Source of the DNA: Viridibacterium sediminicola
Lineage (GTDB): Bacteria > Pseudomonadota > Gammaproteobacteria > Burkholderiales > Rhodocyclaceae
DNA length: 64,000 bases
Assembly: GCF_039631295.1 (NCBI RefSeq)
Contig: NZ_JBDIVE010000008.1
Location: 155,688-219,687 of the forward strand
Direction of reading: 5' to 3'
The number at the start of each line of letters is the position of its first letter. Position 1 is the stretch's first letter. The notes below the pieces were generated by a model. It was not told where the DNA came from, searched no databases, and saw nothing but the letters and a program-made list of their open reading frames with translations. A program made the position numbers and the translations under genes. Shown here in pieces: positions 27,041 through 36,348 of the stretch.

Positions 27041-27904
27041 TCAGGGCTTGATGACCTTGTACACGGCGGCGATGTCTTCGTCGCCATAGCCGGCAATCAA
27101 GGCGCGCTTGAACACCTCATTGGCGCTGCTTGATGTGTGCAGGCTCTGACCCAGCTCTTCGCCCAGCGCGAGCGCCAGGCGCAGATCCTTCTGCATGTGC
27201 TTGAGCGGGAAGCTGGTGCTGTAGTTCTCGGCCAGGAGCATCGGGCCTTTGCCCTTGAACATCGGGCAGGCCATGGCGCCGGCATCGAGCACATCGAGAA
27301 TCTGTGCGCCGTCCAGGCCGCCCTTGAGCCCCAGCGCAAGACCTTCGCCGAGGGCGCTGAGCATCGAGCCCATGATCATGTTGACCACCAGCTTCATGCG
27401 CGCGCCCTGACCGACGGCGCCGAGGTAGAGGCGCTTCTTGCCGAGCTTGTCGAAGGCACTGCCGGCTTCGTCGTAAAGGCTTTGGTCGCCGCTGGCGAGG
27501 ATGATCAGGGTGCCGTCTTCGGCCGGTTTCTTGGTACCGGAGACCGGTGCTTCGAGAAAGCGGCCGCCCTTGGCGCTGATGGCGCTGGCGATCTCGGCAG
27601 CGGTCTGATCATCGACCGTGGACATGTCGACATAGCCACGCCCTTCGCCAATGCCGGCGAGCACGCCATCGCTACCGAAACAGACTTCGCGCGCGGCGGC
27701 CGGGTCGGAGAGGATGGCGAAGGTGATGTCGCAGCTGGCGGCGACTTCGCGCGGCGTCGCGGCCTGGCGCGCACCGAGCGCCACCAGGGGAGCGCATTTG
27801 TCGGCGCTGCGGTTCCACACCGTGACATCGAAGCCAGCGCGGATCAGGTTGCTTGCCATGGCCTTGCCCATGATGCCGAGGCCGAGAAATCCATAACTTG
27901 CCAT
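27041..27904 (-). CDS. NAD(P)-dependent beta-hydroxyacid dehydrogenase (GLYR1/tartronate-semialdehyde reductase type)
   Basis: The 287-residue enzyme has the family's N-terminal Rossmann motif FLGLGIMGKAMASNL and the substrate motif in EAPVSGTKKPAEDGTL. The catalytic lysine lies in GARMKLVVNMIMG (about residue 169), and KHMQKDLRLAL follows. The Ser/Gly and KDL motifs place it near the succinic-semialdehyde or glyoxylate reductase branch (GLYR), not 6-phosphogluconate dehydrogenase. I chose the ATG at 27904 with AAAAGGAC upstream; a start six codons earlier is possible. No pathway genes lie beside it. Confidence 0.87.
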   Translation of the reverse strand: MASYGFLGLGIMGKAMASNLIRAGFDVTVWNRSADKCAPLVALGARQAATPREVAASCDITFAILSDPAAAREVCFGSDGVLAGIGEGRGYVDMSTVDDQTAAEIASAISAKGGRFLEAPVSGTKKPAEDGTLIILASGDQSLYDEAGSAFDKLGKKRLYLGAVGQGARMKLVVNMIMGSMLSALGEGLALGLKGGLDGAQILDVLDAGAMACPMFKGKGPMLLAENYSTSFPLKHMQKDLRLALALGEELGQSLHTSSSANEVFKRALIAGYGDEDIAAVYKVIKP

Positions 27905-28010
27905 GTGTTGCGTCCTTTTCATGTAATGCGTGTGGGGGGCGTCATCTTACCGTGCGGGCTGGCGGCGGCTGCCGCAACGGCCATCTGCTTTGGCGCATGA
28001 AGCTTATTGG

Positions 28011-29207
28011 TCAGTCACCCGCCAGGACCACGCGATTGCGCCCGGCAGACTTGGCCAGGTAGAGCGCTGCGTCAGCGCGATCCATCAAGCTGTGGATGCT
28101 CTCGCCGTGCTCATCGTGGGTGGCGGCGCCGATACTGACTTTCAGGTCGACGCGCCGATCCTGCCAATGAATGTTCAGCGCGCGCGATGCGGCACACAGC
28201 TTTTCCGCAATCAGCCGGGTCTGCTCGCCTGCAATGCCCGGCAGCAGTACGCAGAACTCTTCGCCACCGAGGCGGGCAATGATGTCGGAGCGGCGGAAGT
28301 GCGTTTTGAGCAGGCTGGCGTATTCCTGCAGTACGTAATCGCCGGCGGCGTGGCCGTAGCTGTCGTTGATGCTCTTGAAGTGGTCGATATCGATGTAGAG
28401 CAGCGAGAAAGCCTGCTGGTTACGCGCCTGCATGGCGTGCTCGTGCTCGGCCAGCTCGTAGAAGATGTGGCGGTTGTAGAGTCCAGTCAACGCATCGTGA
28501 TGGGCCTGTATCTTCAACGAGGCATTCAGGCGTAGCGCAATGCTGAGGATGATCGAAAAGTACAGCGCGATGACCGCCAGCATCGCCGCCATGGCTGAGA
28601 TCAGGCGCGGCAGCGAGTAGTCGAACAGCGAGGCGCCGGCATACAGCTCTGGCGGCGCGGGGAGGAATACGAAGCGATACAGCGCCTGCGCTGCCAGCAA
28701 GGTCGTGATGCCGCTTAGCGTCAGCAAGGATATGTAGAGGCAGCCGAGCAGACCGGTGCCGCGCACTTGCGGCAGATCTTTGCGCACGGTCTTGGCGCCG
28801 ATGAACAGCAGCAGCGCATTGAAGCCGGAAGTAGTGACGATGCGTAGATTGGTGTCGGGCACCACGAACCAGCCGAACAGCTGGCCGAGGATCACGCACA
28901 GCAGGATCGCCCACAGCACACGTGGTTTGACGGCGTGTGAGAAGTCCAGGCCGAGCGCGCGGACCACCAGGCACAGCGCTCCGGTCAGCAGCATATTGCC
29001 GACCATTGCGCTGAAAATCGGCGAGATGCTGCCGCGCAGGCCCAGCAGCGCCAAGCCGACGCCGAACATGGCGCATGAAATTGACCACAGTGGCAGCGAG
29101 GGAAATTGCCGCATGTAGTGCGCAGCGAGACGAAAGGCCAGCGCACAGGACAGCAGCAGCACACTATTGGACAGCATCAGCGTGCGCAAGTCCGGGACGA
29201 AACTCAT
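28011..29207 (-). CDS. membrane-bound diguanylate cyclase
   Basis: The 398-residue protein makes cyclic di-GMP. About seven hydrophobic segments fill residues 10-225, an MHYT/7TM-like sensor region without a recognised ligand motif. The C-terminal GGDEF domain (about 235-395) has the active-site GGEEF and an inhibitory I-site RRSD five residues before it. It also has FKSINDSYGHAAGD and ADAALYLAKSAGRN. Catalytic and feedback residues are intact. It could supply the signal for the MshEN glycosyltransferase 14 kb away, but nothing here links them physically. Confidence 0.92.
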   Translation of the reverse strand: MSFVPDLRTLMLSNSVLLLSCALAFRLAAHYMRQFPSLPLWSISCAMFGVGLALLGLRGSISPIFSAMVGNMLLTGALCLVVRALGLDFSHAVKPRVLWAILLCVILGQLFGWFVVPDTNLRIVTTSGFNALLLFIGAKTVRKDLPQVRGTGLLGCLYISLLTLSGITTLLAAQALYRFVFLPAPPELYAGASLFDYSLPRLISAMAAMLAVIALYFSIILSIALRLNASLKIQAHHDALTGLYNRHIFYELAEHEHAMQARNQQAFSLLYIDIDHFKSINDSYGHAAGDYVLQEYASLLKTHFRRSDIIARLGGEEFCVLLPGIAGEQTRLIAEKLCAASRALNIHWQDRRVDLKVSIGAATHDEHGESIHSLMDRADAALYLAKSAGRNRVVLAGD

Positions 29208-29384
29208 GGGTGCAGCCAGCTCTGTAGATCAGGTCGTCAAGTGTGCTGACTGTTGCGCCTGAATTCAAGTTCACACGCGCTGCGGGCCGGCACAGACATG
29301 GCGGTGCTTGCAGCCCGCTTGCTAGAATGCAGCATCCGCGCCGCATCTCGCGGCGGAGCCATAACAATGAAAAGGACTTTCCCC

Positions 29385-30503
29385 ATGATCAAATCCCGTG
29401 CTGCCGTTGCCTGGGCTGCTGGTGCGCCGCTGGAAATCACTGAAATCGACGTGGCGCCGCCGCAAGCCGGCGAAGTGCTGCTGCGCGTGGTGGCGACCGG
29501 TGTCTGCCACACCGATGCCTACACCTTGTCGGGCGATGATCCGGAAGGTCTGTTCCCGGCCATTCTTGGCCACGAAGGTGGCGCCATTGTCGAGGCCATC
29601 GGTCCGGGCGTGACCTCGCTGGCGGTCGGCGATCATGTGATCCCGCTCTACACGCCCGAGTGCGGCAAGTGCAAGTTCTGTCTGTCGGGCAAGACCAATC
29701 TCTGTCAGGCCATTCGTGGCACGCAAGGCAAGGGTTTGATGCCGGACGGCACCAGCCGCTTCTCCAAGGACGGCAAGCCGATCTTCCACTACATGGGCAC
29801 TTCGACTTTCTCCGAATACACGGTGCTGCCCGAAATCGCCGTGGCCAAGATCAGCAAGGATGCGCCGCTGGAAAAGGTCTGTTTGCTCGGCTGCGGCGTC
29901 ACCACCGGCATGGGCGCGGTGCTCAATACCGCCAAGGTCACGCCGGGCAGCACGGTGGCGATCTTCGGTCTGGGCGGCATCGGCCTCTCGGCGGTGATCG
30001 GCGCGGTGATGGCCAAGGCCTCGCGCATCATCGGCATCGACACCAATCCGGCCAAGTTTGAGATCGCCAAGCAGCTGGGCGCGACCGAATGCATCAACCC
30101 CAAGGACTTCGACAAGCCGATCCAGCAAGTCATCGTCGACCTCACCGATGGCGGCGTCGATTACTCCTTTGAGTGCATCGGCAATGTGAACGTGATGCGC
30201 TCGGCGCTGGAGTGCTGTCACAAGGGCTGGGGCGAGTCGATCATCATCGGTGTCGCCGGGGCGGGGCAGGAGATTTCGACGCGTCCCTTCCAGCTGGTGA
30301 CTGGCCGCGTCTGGCGCGGTTCGGCTTTCGGCGGTGTGCGCGGTCGCAGCGAGCTGCCGGGCTATGTCGATCGCTTCCAGAAGGGCGAGATTCCGCTTGA
30401 CACCTTCATTACCCACAAGATGGGTCTCAAGGACATCAACCATGCTTTCGAGCTGATGCATGAGGGCAAGAGCATCCGTACCGTCATTCACTACGACCTC
30501 TAA
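29385..30503 (+). CDS. adhC: S-(hydroxymethyl)glutathione dehydrogenase (class III alcohol dehydrogenase)
   Basis: The enzyme oxidises S-hydroxymethylglutathione to S-formylglutathione with NAD in formaldehyde detoxification. The 372 residues show the zinc alcohol dehydrogenase signature: catalytic Cys in VCHTDAYTLSGDDPEG, GHEGGAIVEAIGPGV, the structural zinc cluster CGKCKFCLSGKTNLC, and the NAD motif IFGLGGIGLSAVIGA. I chose the ATG at 29385 with AAAAGGAC upstream; an ATG seven codons earlier is less well placed. fghA starts 3 bases after its stop, so the two detoxification steps are co-expressed. Confidence 0.95.
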   Translation: MIKSRAAVAWAAGAPLEITEIDVAPPQAGEVLLRVVATGVCHTDAYTLSGDDPEGLFPAILGHEGGAIVEAIGPGVTSLAVGDHVIPLYTPECGKCKFCLSGKTNLCQAIRGTQGKGLMPDGTSRFSKDGKPIFHYMGTSTFSEYTVLPEIAVAKISKDAPLEKVCLLGCGVTTGMGAVLNTAKVTPGSTVAIFGLGGIGLSAVIGAVMAKASRIIGIDTNPAKFEIAKQLGATECINPKDFDKPIQQVIVDLTDGGVDYSFECIGNVNVMRSALECCHKGWGESIIIGVAGAGQEISTRPFQLVTGRVWRGSAFGGVRGRSELPGYVDRFQKGEIPLDTFITHKMGLKDINHAFELMHEGKSIRTVIHYDL

Positions 30504-30506
30504 ATC

Positions 30507-31349
30507 ATGCTGACGCAGCTTTCTGAGAATCTCGCCTTCGGCGGCGTGCATCGCCGCTACCGTCATAGCTCCACCGTGCTCGCTTGCGACATGGTCTTCG
30601 CCGTGTTCCTGCCGCCGCAAGCGCTGGCCGGCGCCAAGGTGCCGGTGCTGTACTGGCTCTCCGGCCTCACTTGCACGGACGAGAACTTCATGCAGAAGGC
30701 TGGCGCGCAGCGCGTCGCGGCCGAGCTGGGCATCGCCATCGTCTGCCCGGACACCAGTCCGCGCGGCGAAGGCGTACCGGGCGATCCTGATGGCGCCTGG
30801 GACTTCGGCCTCGGCGCCGGCTTTTACCTCAATGCCACGCAGGCGCCCTGGTCGGCGCACTACCGCATGCACGACTACGTGGTGCAGGAGCTGCCGGCGC
30901 TGGTCGAGGCGGCATTGCCGGTGAGCGATCTGCGCAGCATCAGCGGCCACTCCATGGGTGGCCATGGCGCCCTGGTCTGCGCGCTGCGCAATCCCGGCCG
31001 CTACCGTGCGATCTCGGCGTTTTCGCCGATCACGCATCCGGCGGATGTTCCGTGGGGCGAGAAGGCGTTTAGCCGCTACCTCGGTGAAGACCGTGCGACC
31101 TGGGCGGAGTGGGATGCCAGCTTGCTGATCGCCAAAGCCGCCGAAAAGCTGCCCTTGCTGGTCGATCAGGGCAGTGCCGACAGCTTCCTGCACAGCCAGC
31201 TCAAGCCCGAGGCCTTGCAGGCTGCGGCGGAGGCAGCTGGCTACCCGCTGACTTTGCGTCTGCAGGAAGGCTACGACCACAGCTATTACTTCATCGCCAG
31301 CTTCATCGAGGCGCATCTGCGCCACCACGCGGCGGCGCTCGGCGTGTGA
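30507..31349 (+). CDS. fghA: S-formylglutathione hydrolase
   Basis: The enzyme hydrolyses S-formylglutathione to formate and glutathione, the second step after adhC. The 280-residue esterase-D-type alpha/beta hydrolase has the nucleophile elbow GHSMGGHGALV (about residue 149), the family motif SGLTCTDENFMQKAGAQR, and a C-terminal GYDHSYYFI with the catalytic histidine. Its TGA overlaps the GTG start of the next gene. Confidence 0.95.
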   Translation: MLTQLSENLAFGGVHRRYRHSSTVLACDMVFAVFLPPQALAGAKVPVLYWLSGLTCTDENFMQKAGAQRVAAELGIAIVCPDTSPRGEGVPGDPDGAWDFGLGAGFYLNATQAPWSAHYRMHDYVVQELPALVEAALPVSDLRSISGHSMGGHGALVCALRNPGRYRAISAFSPITHPADVPWGEKAFSRYLGEDRATWAEWDASLLIAKAAEKLPLLVDQGSADSFLHSQLKPEALQAAAEAAGYPLTLRLQEGYDHSYYFIASFIEAHLRHHAAALGV

Positions 31350-31807
31350 GTGCCGACGCGGCCACGCCGCAGCACTGGCGCATCCACTGCGATGGCACGG
31401 CCTGGCCCAATCCGGGCCGCATCGGTATCGGCGTGGTGTTGCAGGCGCCGGATGGCAGCATCGAGCAGATCTCGCAAGCGGCGGGCTCGGGCTGCAACAA
31501 CGAGGCCGAGGCGCGTGCGCTGATCGCGGCCTTGCAGGCGGCGCGGGCAAGAGGCGCGCAGCAGCTCTGCGTGTATTCGGATAACAGCGTGCTGGTCGAG
31601 CATGTATCAGGCCGCGCTAAGACCCGGATCGAGCGCCTGCAGCGTCTGTTTGCCGAAGCGCAAAGCCTGCTGGCAAGCTTTGCGGGCGTCGAGCTGAGCT
31701 GGATTCCGCGCCATCGTAACAGTGCAGCCGACACCCTGGCGCGTGCCGCGCTGGGTTTGCCGGCCAAGCCTGCTGGCCGACCGCTGTCGCGCCGGCGAGG
31801 TAAATAA
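31346..31807 (+). CDS. ribonuclease HI-family protein
   Basis: The 153-residue protein has the RNase H fold carboxylates: Asp in HCDGTAWPNPG, Glu in NNEAEARALIAAL, Asp in VYSDNSVLVEHV and a final Asp in RHRNSAADTLARAAL. It resembles the plant/archaeal-type RNase HI rather than classical RnhA. The GTG start overlaps the fghA stop as GTGA, so I prefer it to upstream in-frame codons inside fghA. The pairing with formaldehyde genes looks like transcriptional convenience. Confidence 0.85.
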   Translation: MSADAATPQHWRIHCDGTAWPNPGRIGIGVVLQAPDGSIEQISQAAGSGCNNEAEARALIAALQAARARGAQQLCVYSDNSVLVEHVSGRAKTRIERLQRLFAEAQSLLASFAGVELSWIPRHRNSAADTLARAALGLPAKPAGRPLSRRRGK

Positions 31808-31920
31808 GTGTTGCCGGAGGCGGCTGCGGACCAGCGGCCTTGATCGGGAAGCTGCGCGATGCGCTGGCCTCATGGCATCATGCGAAGCTTATTGTGTTCT
31901 GCCTTCCCTGAAGCTCGAAA

Positions 31921-33225
31921 ATGTCGAATCTGATTGTTCACGGTGGTCGCCCCCTGCGTGGCGAAATCGTCCCGTCCGCCAACAAGAATGCTGTGCTGCC
32001 GATCCTCTGCGCCACGCTGCTGTCGGATCAGCCCCTGCGCTTGCTCGGCGTGCCCGAGATCACCGATGTGCGCAAGATTCTGGACATCTTCCGCGCGCTG
32101 GGCAGCGACGTGAACATGGACTTCAGCACCGGCACCCTGGAGCTGCACCACAAGAACACCCGCTTTGATCCGCAGCAGCACCATCTGCCCGAGGAGATGC
32201 GTTCCTCGATCATGCTGGTGCCGCCGCTGCTGGCGCGCTTTGGCGTGGCCCGCCTGGAAGATGACGTCAAGGGCTGTACCCTGGGCGTACGCGAGATCGA
32301 CCCGCACGTCGAAGTCTTCAGCCACTTCGGCGGTCAGGTCGAGCGCGGCCACGGTTCGCTGATCGTGCGCGCCGATTCGCGCCTGCAGGCGGTCGAGCAC
32401 TGGCTCGATTACGCCTCGGTCACCACCACCGAAAACTTCGTGCTCTGCGCGGCCTCGGCCGATGGCGTGTCCACCCTCACCAATGCCGCCTGTGAGCCGC
32501 ATGTGCAGGAGTTCTGCCGCTTCATGAGCATGCTCGGCGTGCCGATCGAGGGCATCGGCACTTCGCGTCTGCGCGTCAATGGCGTGACGCGCTTCAAGGG
32601 CGGCGAATACCGCTTCGATGAAGACTTCCACGAGATCACCACCTTCCTCGCGCTGGGCGCCATCACCAAGGGCGAGATCGTCGTCAAGAACTCCGCGCCG
32701 GAGCAATTCCCGCTGATTGACCGCAGCTTTGCCAAGTTCGGCATCGAAGTCGAGCACAAGGATGGCTGGTCGCGTGCGCATACGCAGCCCGAAGGTTTGC
32801 GCGTACGCCAGCCTTTCACGCCGAACATCCTGACCAAGATCGAAGCTGCGCCCTGGCCGTACTTCCCGGTCGACCTGTTGCCGATCTTCGTTGCGCTGGG
32901 CGTCAAGGCGCAGGGCAGCGCGATGTTCTGGAACAAGATCTACGACGGTGCCATGGGCTGGACCAGCGAGCTGTCCAAGTTCGGCGCCCATGTGGTGCTG
33001 GCCGACCCGCACCGCCTGATCACCTTTGGCGGCATCCCGCTGCGTCCTTCGCAAGTCGAGAGCCCCTACATCATCCGCGTGGCGATTGCCTTGCTGATGG
33101 TGGCGGCGAGTATCGAGGGCAAGTCCACCATCAAGAGCGCCACGCCGATCCGCCGTGCGCATCCGCGCTTCGTCGAGAACCTGCAGACGGTGGGTGCCGA
33201 AGTCGAGTGGGTCGAGGGCGACTGA
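31921..33225 (+). CDS. divergent UDP-N-acetylglucosamine enolpyruvyl transferase (MurA-like)
   Basis: EPSP-synthase-fold enzymes of the MurA family transfer enolpyruvyl from PEP to UDP-GlcNAc. The 434-residue length and the N-terminus (GGRPLRGEIVPSANKNAVLPILCATLL) fit MurA. Differences from standard MurA are marked: the catalytic-loop region reads KGCTLGVREIDPH rather than GGCAIGARPVDLH, and the C-terminal half has APWPYFPVDLLPIF and KIYDGAMGWTSEL. The loop cysteine and most ligand-binding residues are retained. It may be a second MurA paralogue with a changed substrate; no murein genes surround it. I leave the symbol empty for that reason. Confidence 0.75.
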   Translation: MSNLIVHGGRPLRGEIVPSANKNAVLPILCATLLSDQPLRLLGVPEITDVRKILDIFRALGSDVNMDFSTGTLELHHKNTRFDPQQHHLPEEMRSSIMLVPPLLARFGVARLEDDVKGCTLGVREIDPHVEVFSHFGGQVERGHGSLIVRADSRLQAVEHWLDYASVTTTENFVLCAASADGVSTLTNAACEPHVQEFCRFMSMLGVPIEGIGTSRLRVNGVTRFKGGEYRFDEDFHEITTFLALGAITKGEIVVKNSAPEQFPLIDRSFAKFGIEVEHKDGWSRAHTQPEGLRVRQPFTPNILTKIEAAPWPYFPVDLLPIFVALGVKAQGSAMFWNKIYDGAMGWTSELSKFGAHVVLADPHRLITFGGIPLRPSQVESPYIIRVAIALLMVAASIEGKSTIKSATPIRRAHPRFVENLQTVGAEVEWVEGD

Positions 33226-33230
33226 GCCGT

Positions 33231-34562
33231 CTAGGGTTGCGGCGGCCTGACGTTTGAGGGCCGTGTGGCGAAGTCCAGTGCCAGCTGCTGGTAGAGCTCA
33301 GGCCCGATGCGCGCGCTGATGGCCTTGGCGATCAGTGCCACGGCCATCAGGCTGATCACCATATCGTGGCCGTCGATCATTTCCATGACGATGATCGCGG
33401 CGGTGATCGGCGATTGCGTCACCGCGGCAAGAAAGCCGGCCATGCACAGCGCCACGCAGGGCACGATCTGTGCGTGTTCGCCGAGCAGATGGGCGGCGTT
33501 CGAGCCCAGCGCGGCACCGACCGCCAGCGAGGGCGCAAACAGCCCGCCCGGAATCCCCGAGTAATAGCTGATCAAGGTCGCGATCAAGCGCGCCAGCGGC
33601 GCATACCAGGGCAGGACGGTGTCCGCCGACACCGCCTGCGTGCTGATCAGATAGCCGCTGCCGTAGGAGAGGCCGCCGCTGGCCCAGCCGATGAGGGCGA
33701 TGCACAGGCCGCAGGCGCCGGCAAACCACACCGGATGTTCGCGGCGCCAGCGCCACAGTCGATTGCCCGGCCGCTGTTGCGGCCAAAGCAGCAAACGGCT
33801 GGTCAGCCCGCCGAGCAGACCGCAGGCGATGCCGGCCAGCACGACCGGCAGCACGATGGCGCGGTTCATGTCTTCAATTTTCAGGTGACCGAAGTAGTTG
33901 TAATTGCCCTGCAGCGCGATGGCGACCAGGCCGGCCATGATGATGCTGCTGAGCAGAACGCCGCTGGTGCGTGTTTCAAGCTTGCGCCCGAGCTCTTCGA
34001 CGGCGAACACGATGCCGGCCAGCGGCGTATTGAAGGCGGCGGCAATGCCGGCGGCGCCACCGGCGAGAATCAGATCCTTGGCACGCAGCGCACGGCTGTT
34101 CGGCAAGAAGCGGTGCGAGGCATGCAGGATCGAGGCCGCCACCTGGACCGAAGGCCCTTCGCGTCCCGCCGAAAAGCCACCGCACAAAGCCAGCGCGCCC
34201 AGCAAGACCTTGCCGCAGGCAATGCGCAGCGAGACCAGATGAGCGACCGCGCCGCCAGCGCCGGCGATGCGTGTGGCGGCGATGACTTGCGGAATGCCGC
34301 TGCCCTGGCTGCCCGCGCAATACCGCCGGCTGGCCCACACGACCAGCATGCCAAGGCCCGGCGCGAGCAGGAAGGGCAGCCAGGGGCGCTGCGCTGACAG
34401 CGCAAAAAACAGATCCAGTGCCCATTCTGCAAGCTTGGCAAACAGTACGACGACGAGGCCGGCGCTCAGCGCTGCGGCCCATAGCGTGGCGCGGATGCGC
34501 CAGCGTGCGGCGCTGAACTGGCCGGAGAGCTGGCCGAATAGCTGAACGGATTGGCGGCGCAT
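33231..34562 (-). CDS. ClC-family chloride channel/antiporter
   Basis: The 443-residue membrane protein has the ClC selectivity-filter motifs: GSGIPQVIAATR (about 92-103), GREGPSVQVAASI (about 134-146) and GIPGGLFAPSLAVGAALG (about 340-357). The glutamate of GREGP, which gates and couples protons in the family, is present. No CBS domains follow. The MarR gene ends 6 bases upstream, so regulator and channel probably form one transcript. It converges with the MurA-like gene. Confidence 0.93.
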   Translation of the reverse strand: MRRQSVQLFGQLSGQFSAARWRIRATLWAAALSAGLVVVLFAKLAEWALDLFFALSAQRPWLPFLLAPGLGMLVVWASRRYCAGSQGSGIPQVIAATRIAGAGGAVAHLVSLRIACGKVLLGALALCGGFSAGREGPSVQVAASILHASHRFLPNSRALRAKDLILAGGAAGIAAAFNTPLAGIVFAVEELGRKLETRTSGVLLSSIIMAGLVAIALQGNYNYFGHLKIEDMNRAIVLPVVLAGIACGLLGGLTSRLLLWPQQRPGNRLWRWRREHPVWFAGACGLCIALIGWASGGLSYGSGYLISTQAVSADTVLPWYAPLARLIATLISYYSGIPGGLFAPSLAVGAALGSNAAHLLGEHAQIVPCVALCMAGFLAAVTQSPITAAIIVMEMIDGHDMVISLMAVALIAKAISARIGPELYQQLALDFATRPSNVRPPQP

Positions 34563-34568
34563 GGCGGC

Positions 34569-35054
34569 TTAGAGATCGGCCAGCGGCTTGTCGGCGAAGC
34601 GTTCGTCGCGCAGCTGTAGTTGTTCGACCACGCCGGAGAGTGCGGCATCGAGTTGCTGCAGCTGTTCAGGGCTCAGCGCGGCGAGGGCTTCGGGCAGCAA
34701 GCCGCTGGCCGGGCCGGGTGCGCGGGCGAGCAGTTGCTGTGCGGTGTGCGAGAGCAGCAGGCCGACACGGCGCTGGTCCATGCGGCTGCGTTCCTTCTGG
34801 ATCAGGCCGCGCATGTTCAGCTTCTCGACCAGCTGGCTGCAGGTCGATTGATGGATCGACAAGCGCTCCGCCAGTTCGCTGACGCCGATGCCAGGTGTCT
34901 GCGAGATCTCCTGCAAGATCCACAGCTGCGAGCCGGAGACGCCGCAGCTTTGCTCGATGTCACGGTAGTGCTGGCGTACCGAACCGTAAATCACGCGAAA
35001 TTTTTTCAGCACCCGCGTCGGGGCGGGGGGCAGCTTGAGCTGATCTGTGGACAT
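34569..35054 (-). CDS. MarR-family transcriptional regulator
   Basis: The 161-residue protein has the winged-helix core typical of MarR (about 40-115): SQLWILQEISQTPGIGVSELAERL, the recognition helix SIHQSTCSQLVEKL, and the wing RMDQRRVGLLLS. No effector is apparent. It is immediately upstream of the ClC gene and probably controls that transcript. Confidence 0.88.
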   Translation of the reverse strand: MSTDQLKLPPAPTRVLKKFRVIYGSVRQHYRDIEQSCGVSGSQLWILQEISQTPGIGVSELAERLSIHQSTCSQLVEKLNMRGLIQKERSRMDQRRVGLLLSHTAQQLLARAPGPASGLLPEALAALSPEQLQQLDAALSGVVEQLQLRDERFADKPLADL

Positions 35055-35097
35055 TGAACTCGCGCCTGGTGCATGCGGTGACGGACAAGGCGCGATT

Positions 35098-35130
35098 TTA
35101 TATGGATTGCAATTGAATGGATATAAATGT
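35098..35130. promoter_or_regulatory. AT-rich palindromic site upstream of the MarR-ClC unit
   Basis: The core ATTGCAATTGAAT (35106-35118) is near-palindromic around CAATTG and is flanked by two TGGAT direct repeats. On the leftward strand a TATAAA-like -10 lies just beyond. Position and symmetry suit a MarR operator over the promoter of the marR-clc pair. Confidence 0.35.
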
Positions 35131-35144
35131 ATCGCTTGCGGTGT

Positions 35145-36296
35145 TCAGCTGTGTAGCACCTGCAAGCGTTCGCTGGCCGCCTGCAGGGTCTGCTCCTGTT
35201 TGGCAAAGCAGAAGCGCACGAGCTTTTGCGCCGGCGCCTGGCGGTAGAACACCGAGACCGGAATGCTCGCCACGCCATGCTCGATGCACAGCCAGCGCGC
35301 GAAGGCGACATCGTCCAGATCGTCACGGATCGCCGAGTAATCGGCTAGCTGGAAGTAGGTGCCGGCGCTTGGTAGCAGCGTGAAGCCTGCCGCCTGCAAG
35401 CCGGGCGCGAGCAGATCGCGCTTGCGCTGGAAGAAGGCTGACAAGCCCTGCCAATGCGCAGGCTCCGCTAGATGCGCGGCAATCGCGTGCTGCGCCGGGC
35501 TGTTCACCGCGAAGACCAGGAACTGATGAATCTTGCGGAATTCGCTGGTCAGCGCAGCAGGCGCGACGCAATAGCCGATCTTCCAGCCGGTGGCGTGGAA
35601 GGTTTTGCCGAAGGAGTAAGTGGCGAAGCTGCGCGCGCGCAGCGCCGGGTGGGCGAGCACGCTGTGGTGTTGCTGGCCGTCGAAGACGAGGTGCTCGTAG
35701 ACTTCGTCGGCGAGCACCAGCAGATCGTGGCGTTCGGCAATCGCGGCGAGTGCGTCGAGATCGGCGCTGCTGAACACCGAGGTCGAGGGATTGTTCGGGT
35801 TGTTGATAAGGATCAGCCGCGTGTGCGGCGTCACCGCGGCTTCGACCAGCGCCCAGTCGACCGCGAAGTCCGGCGCGCTGAGCGCGATGTGCACCGGCTT
35901 GGCGCCTTGCGCGAGGATGCTCGGCGCGTAGCTGTCGTACGAGGGATCAAGCAGGATTGCTTCGTCACCGGCATGCAGCACAGTGGCAATCGCCGTGAAC
36001 AAGGCCTGGGTGGCGCCGGCGGTGACGGTGATTTCCGTCTCGGCATCGACGCTGATTCCATGCTGCAGCGCCAGCTTGGCGGCGATGGCTGCGCGCAGTG
36101 CCGGCAGGCCAGCCATTGGCGCGTACTGGTTGTATCCAGCCTGCGCCGCGCGGTTCAGTGCATCGAGCAGGCCGGCATCGCAGGGGTAGTCGGGAAAGCC
36201 TTGCGAGAGATTGATCGCGCCGTGCTCGTTGGCCAGGGCGCTCATCACCGTGAAAATGGTGGTGCCGACTTCGGGCAGCTTGGACTGGATAGGCAT
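35145..36296 (-). CDS. methionine/aromatic aminotransferase (YbdL type)
   Basis: The 383-residue PLP enzyme belongs to class I aminotransferases. It shows INLSQGFPDYPC, YAPMAGLPALRAAIA, INNPNNPSTSVF with the PLP-contacting Asn, LADEVYEHLVFDG, and the Schiff-base lysine in SFGKTFHATGWKIGY. The closest match by motif is E. coli YbdL, which transaminates methionine and aromatic amino acids. The kynurenine aminotransferase/MalY group is the alternative. It lies alone between the MarR promoter and the MFS gene. Confidence 0.85.
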   Translation of the reverse strand: MPIQSKLPEVGTTIFTVMSALANEHGAINLSQGFPDYPCDAGLLDALNRAAQAGYNQYAPMAGLPALRAAIAAKLALQHGISVDAETEITVTAGATQALFTAIATVLHAGDEAILLDPSYDSYAPSILAQGAKPVHIALSAPDFAVDWALVEAAVTPHTRLILINNPNNPSTSVFSSADLDALAAIAERHDLLVLADEVYEHLVFDGQQHHSVLAHPALRARSFATYSFGKTFHATGWKIGYCVAPAALTSEFRKIHQFLVFAVNSPAQHAIAAHLAEPAHWQGLSAFFQRKRDLLAPGLQAAGFTLLPSAGTYFQLADYSAIRDDLDDVAFARWLCIEHGVASIPVSVFYRQAPAQKLVRFCFAKQEQTLQAASERLQVLHS

Positions 36297-36348
36297 GATG
36301 GGTCTTGGATCCGGGCCTGCGTGGCGTGATTGAATACTGCGGCGCAGT

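Noticed and set aside
29322..31550. 742-residue open frame on the minus strand opposite adhC-fghA
   Set aside because: It is the antisense shadow of two well-recognised genes in GC-rich DNA. Its translation is rich in His/Arg/Asp runs and contains no family motif.
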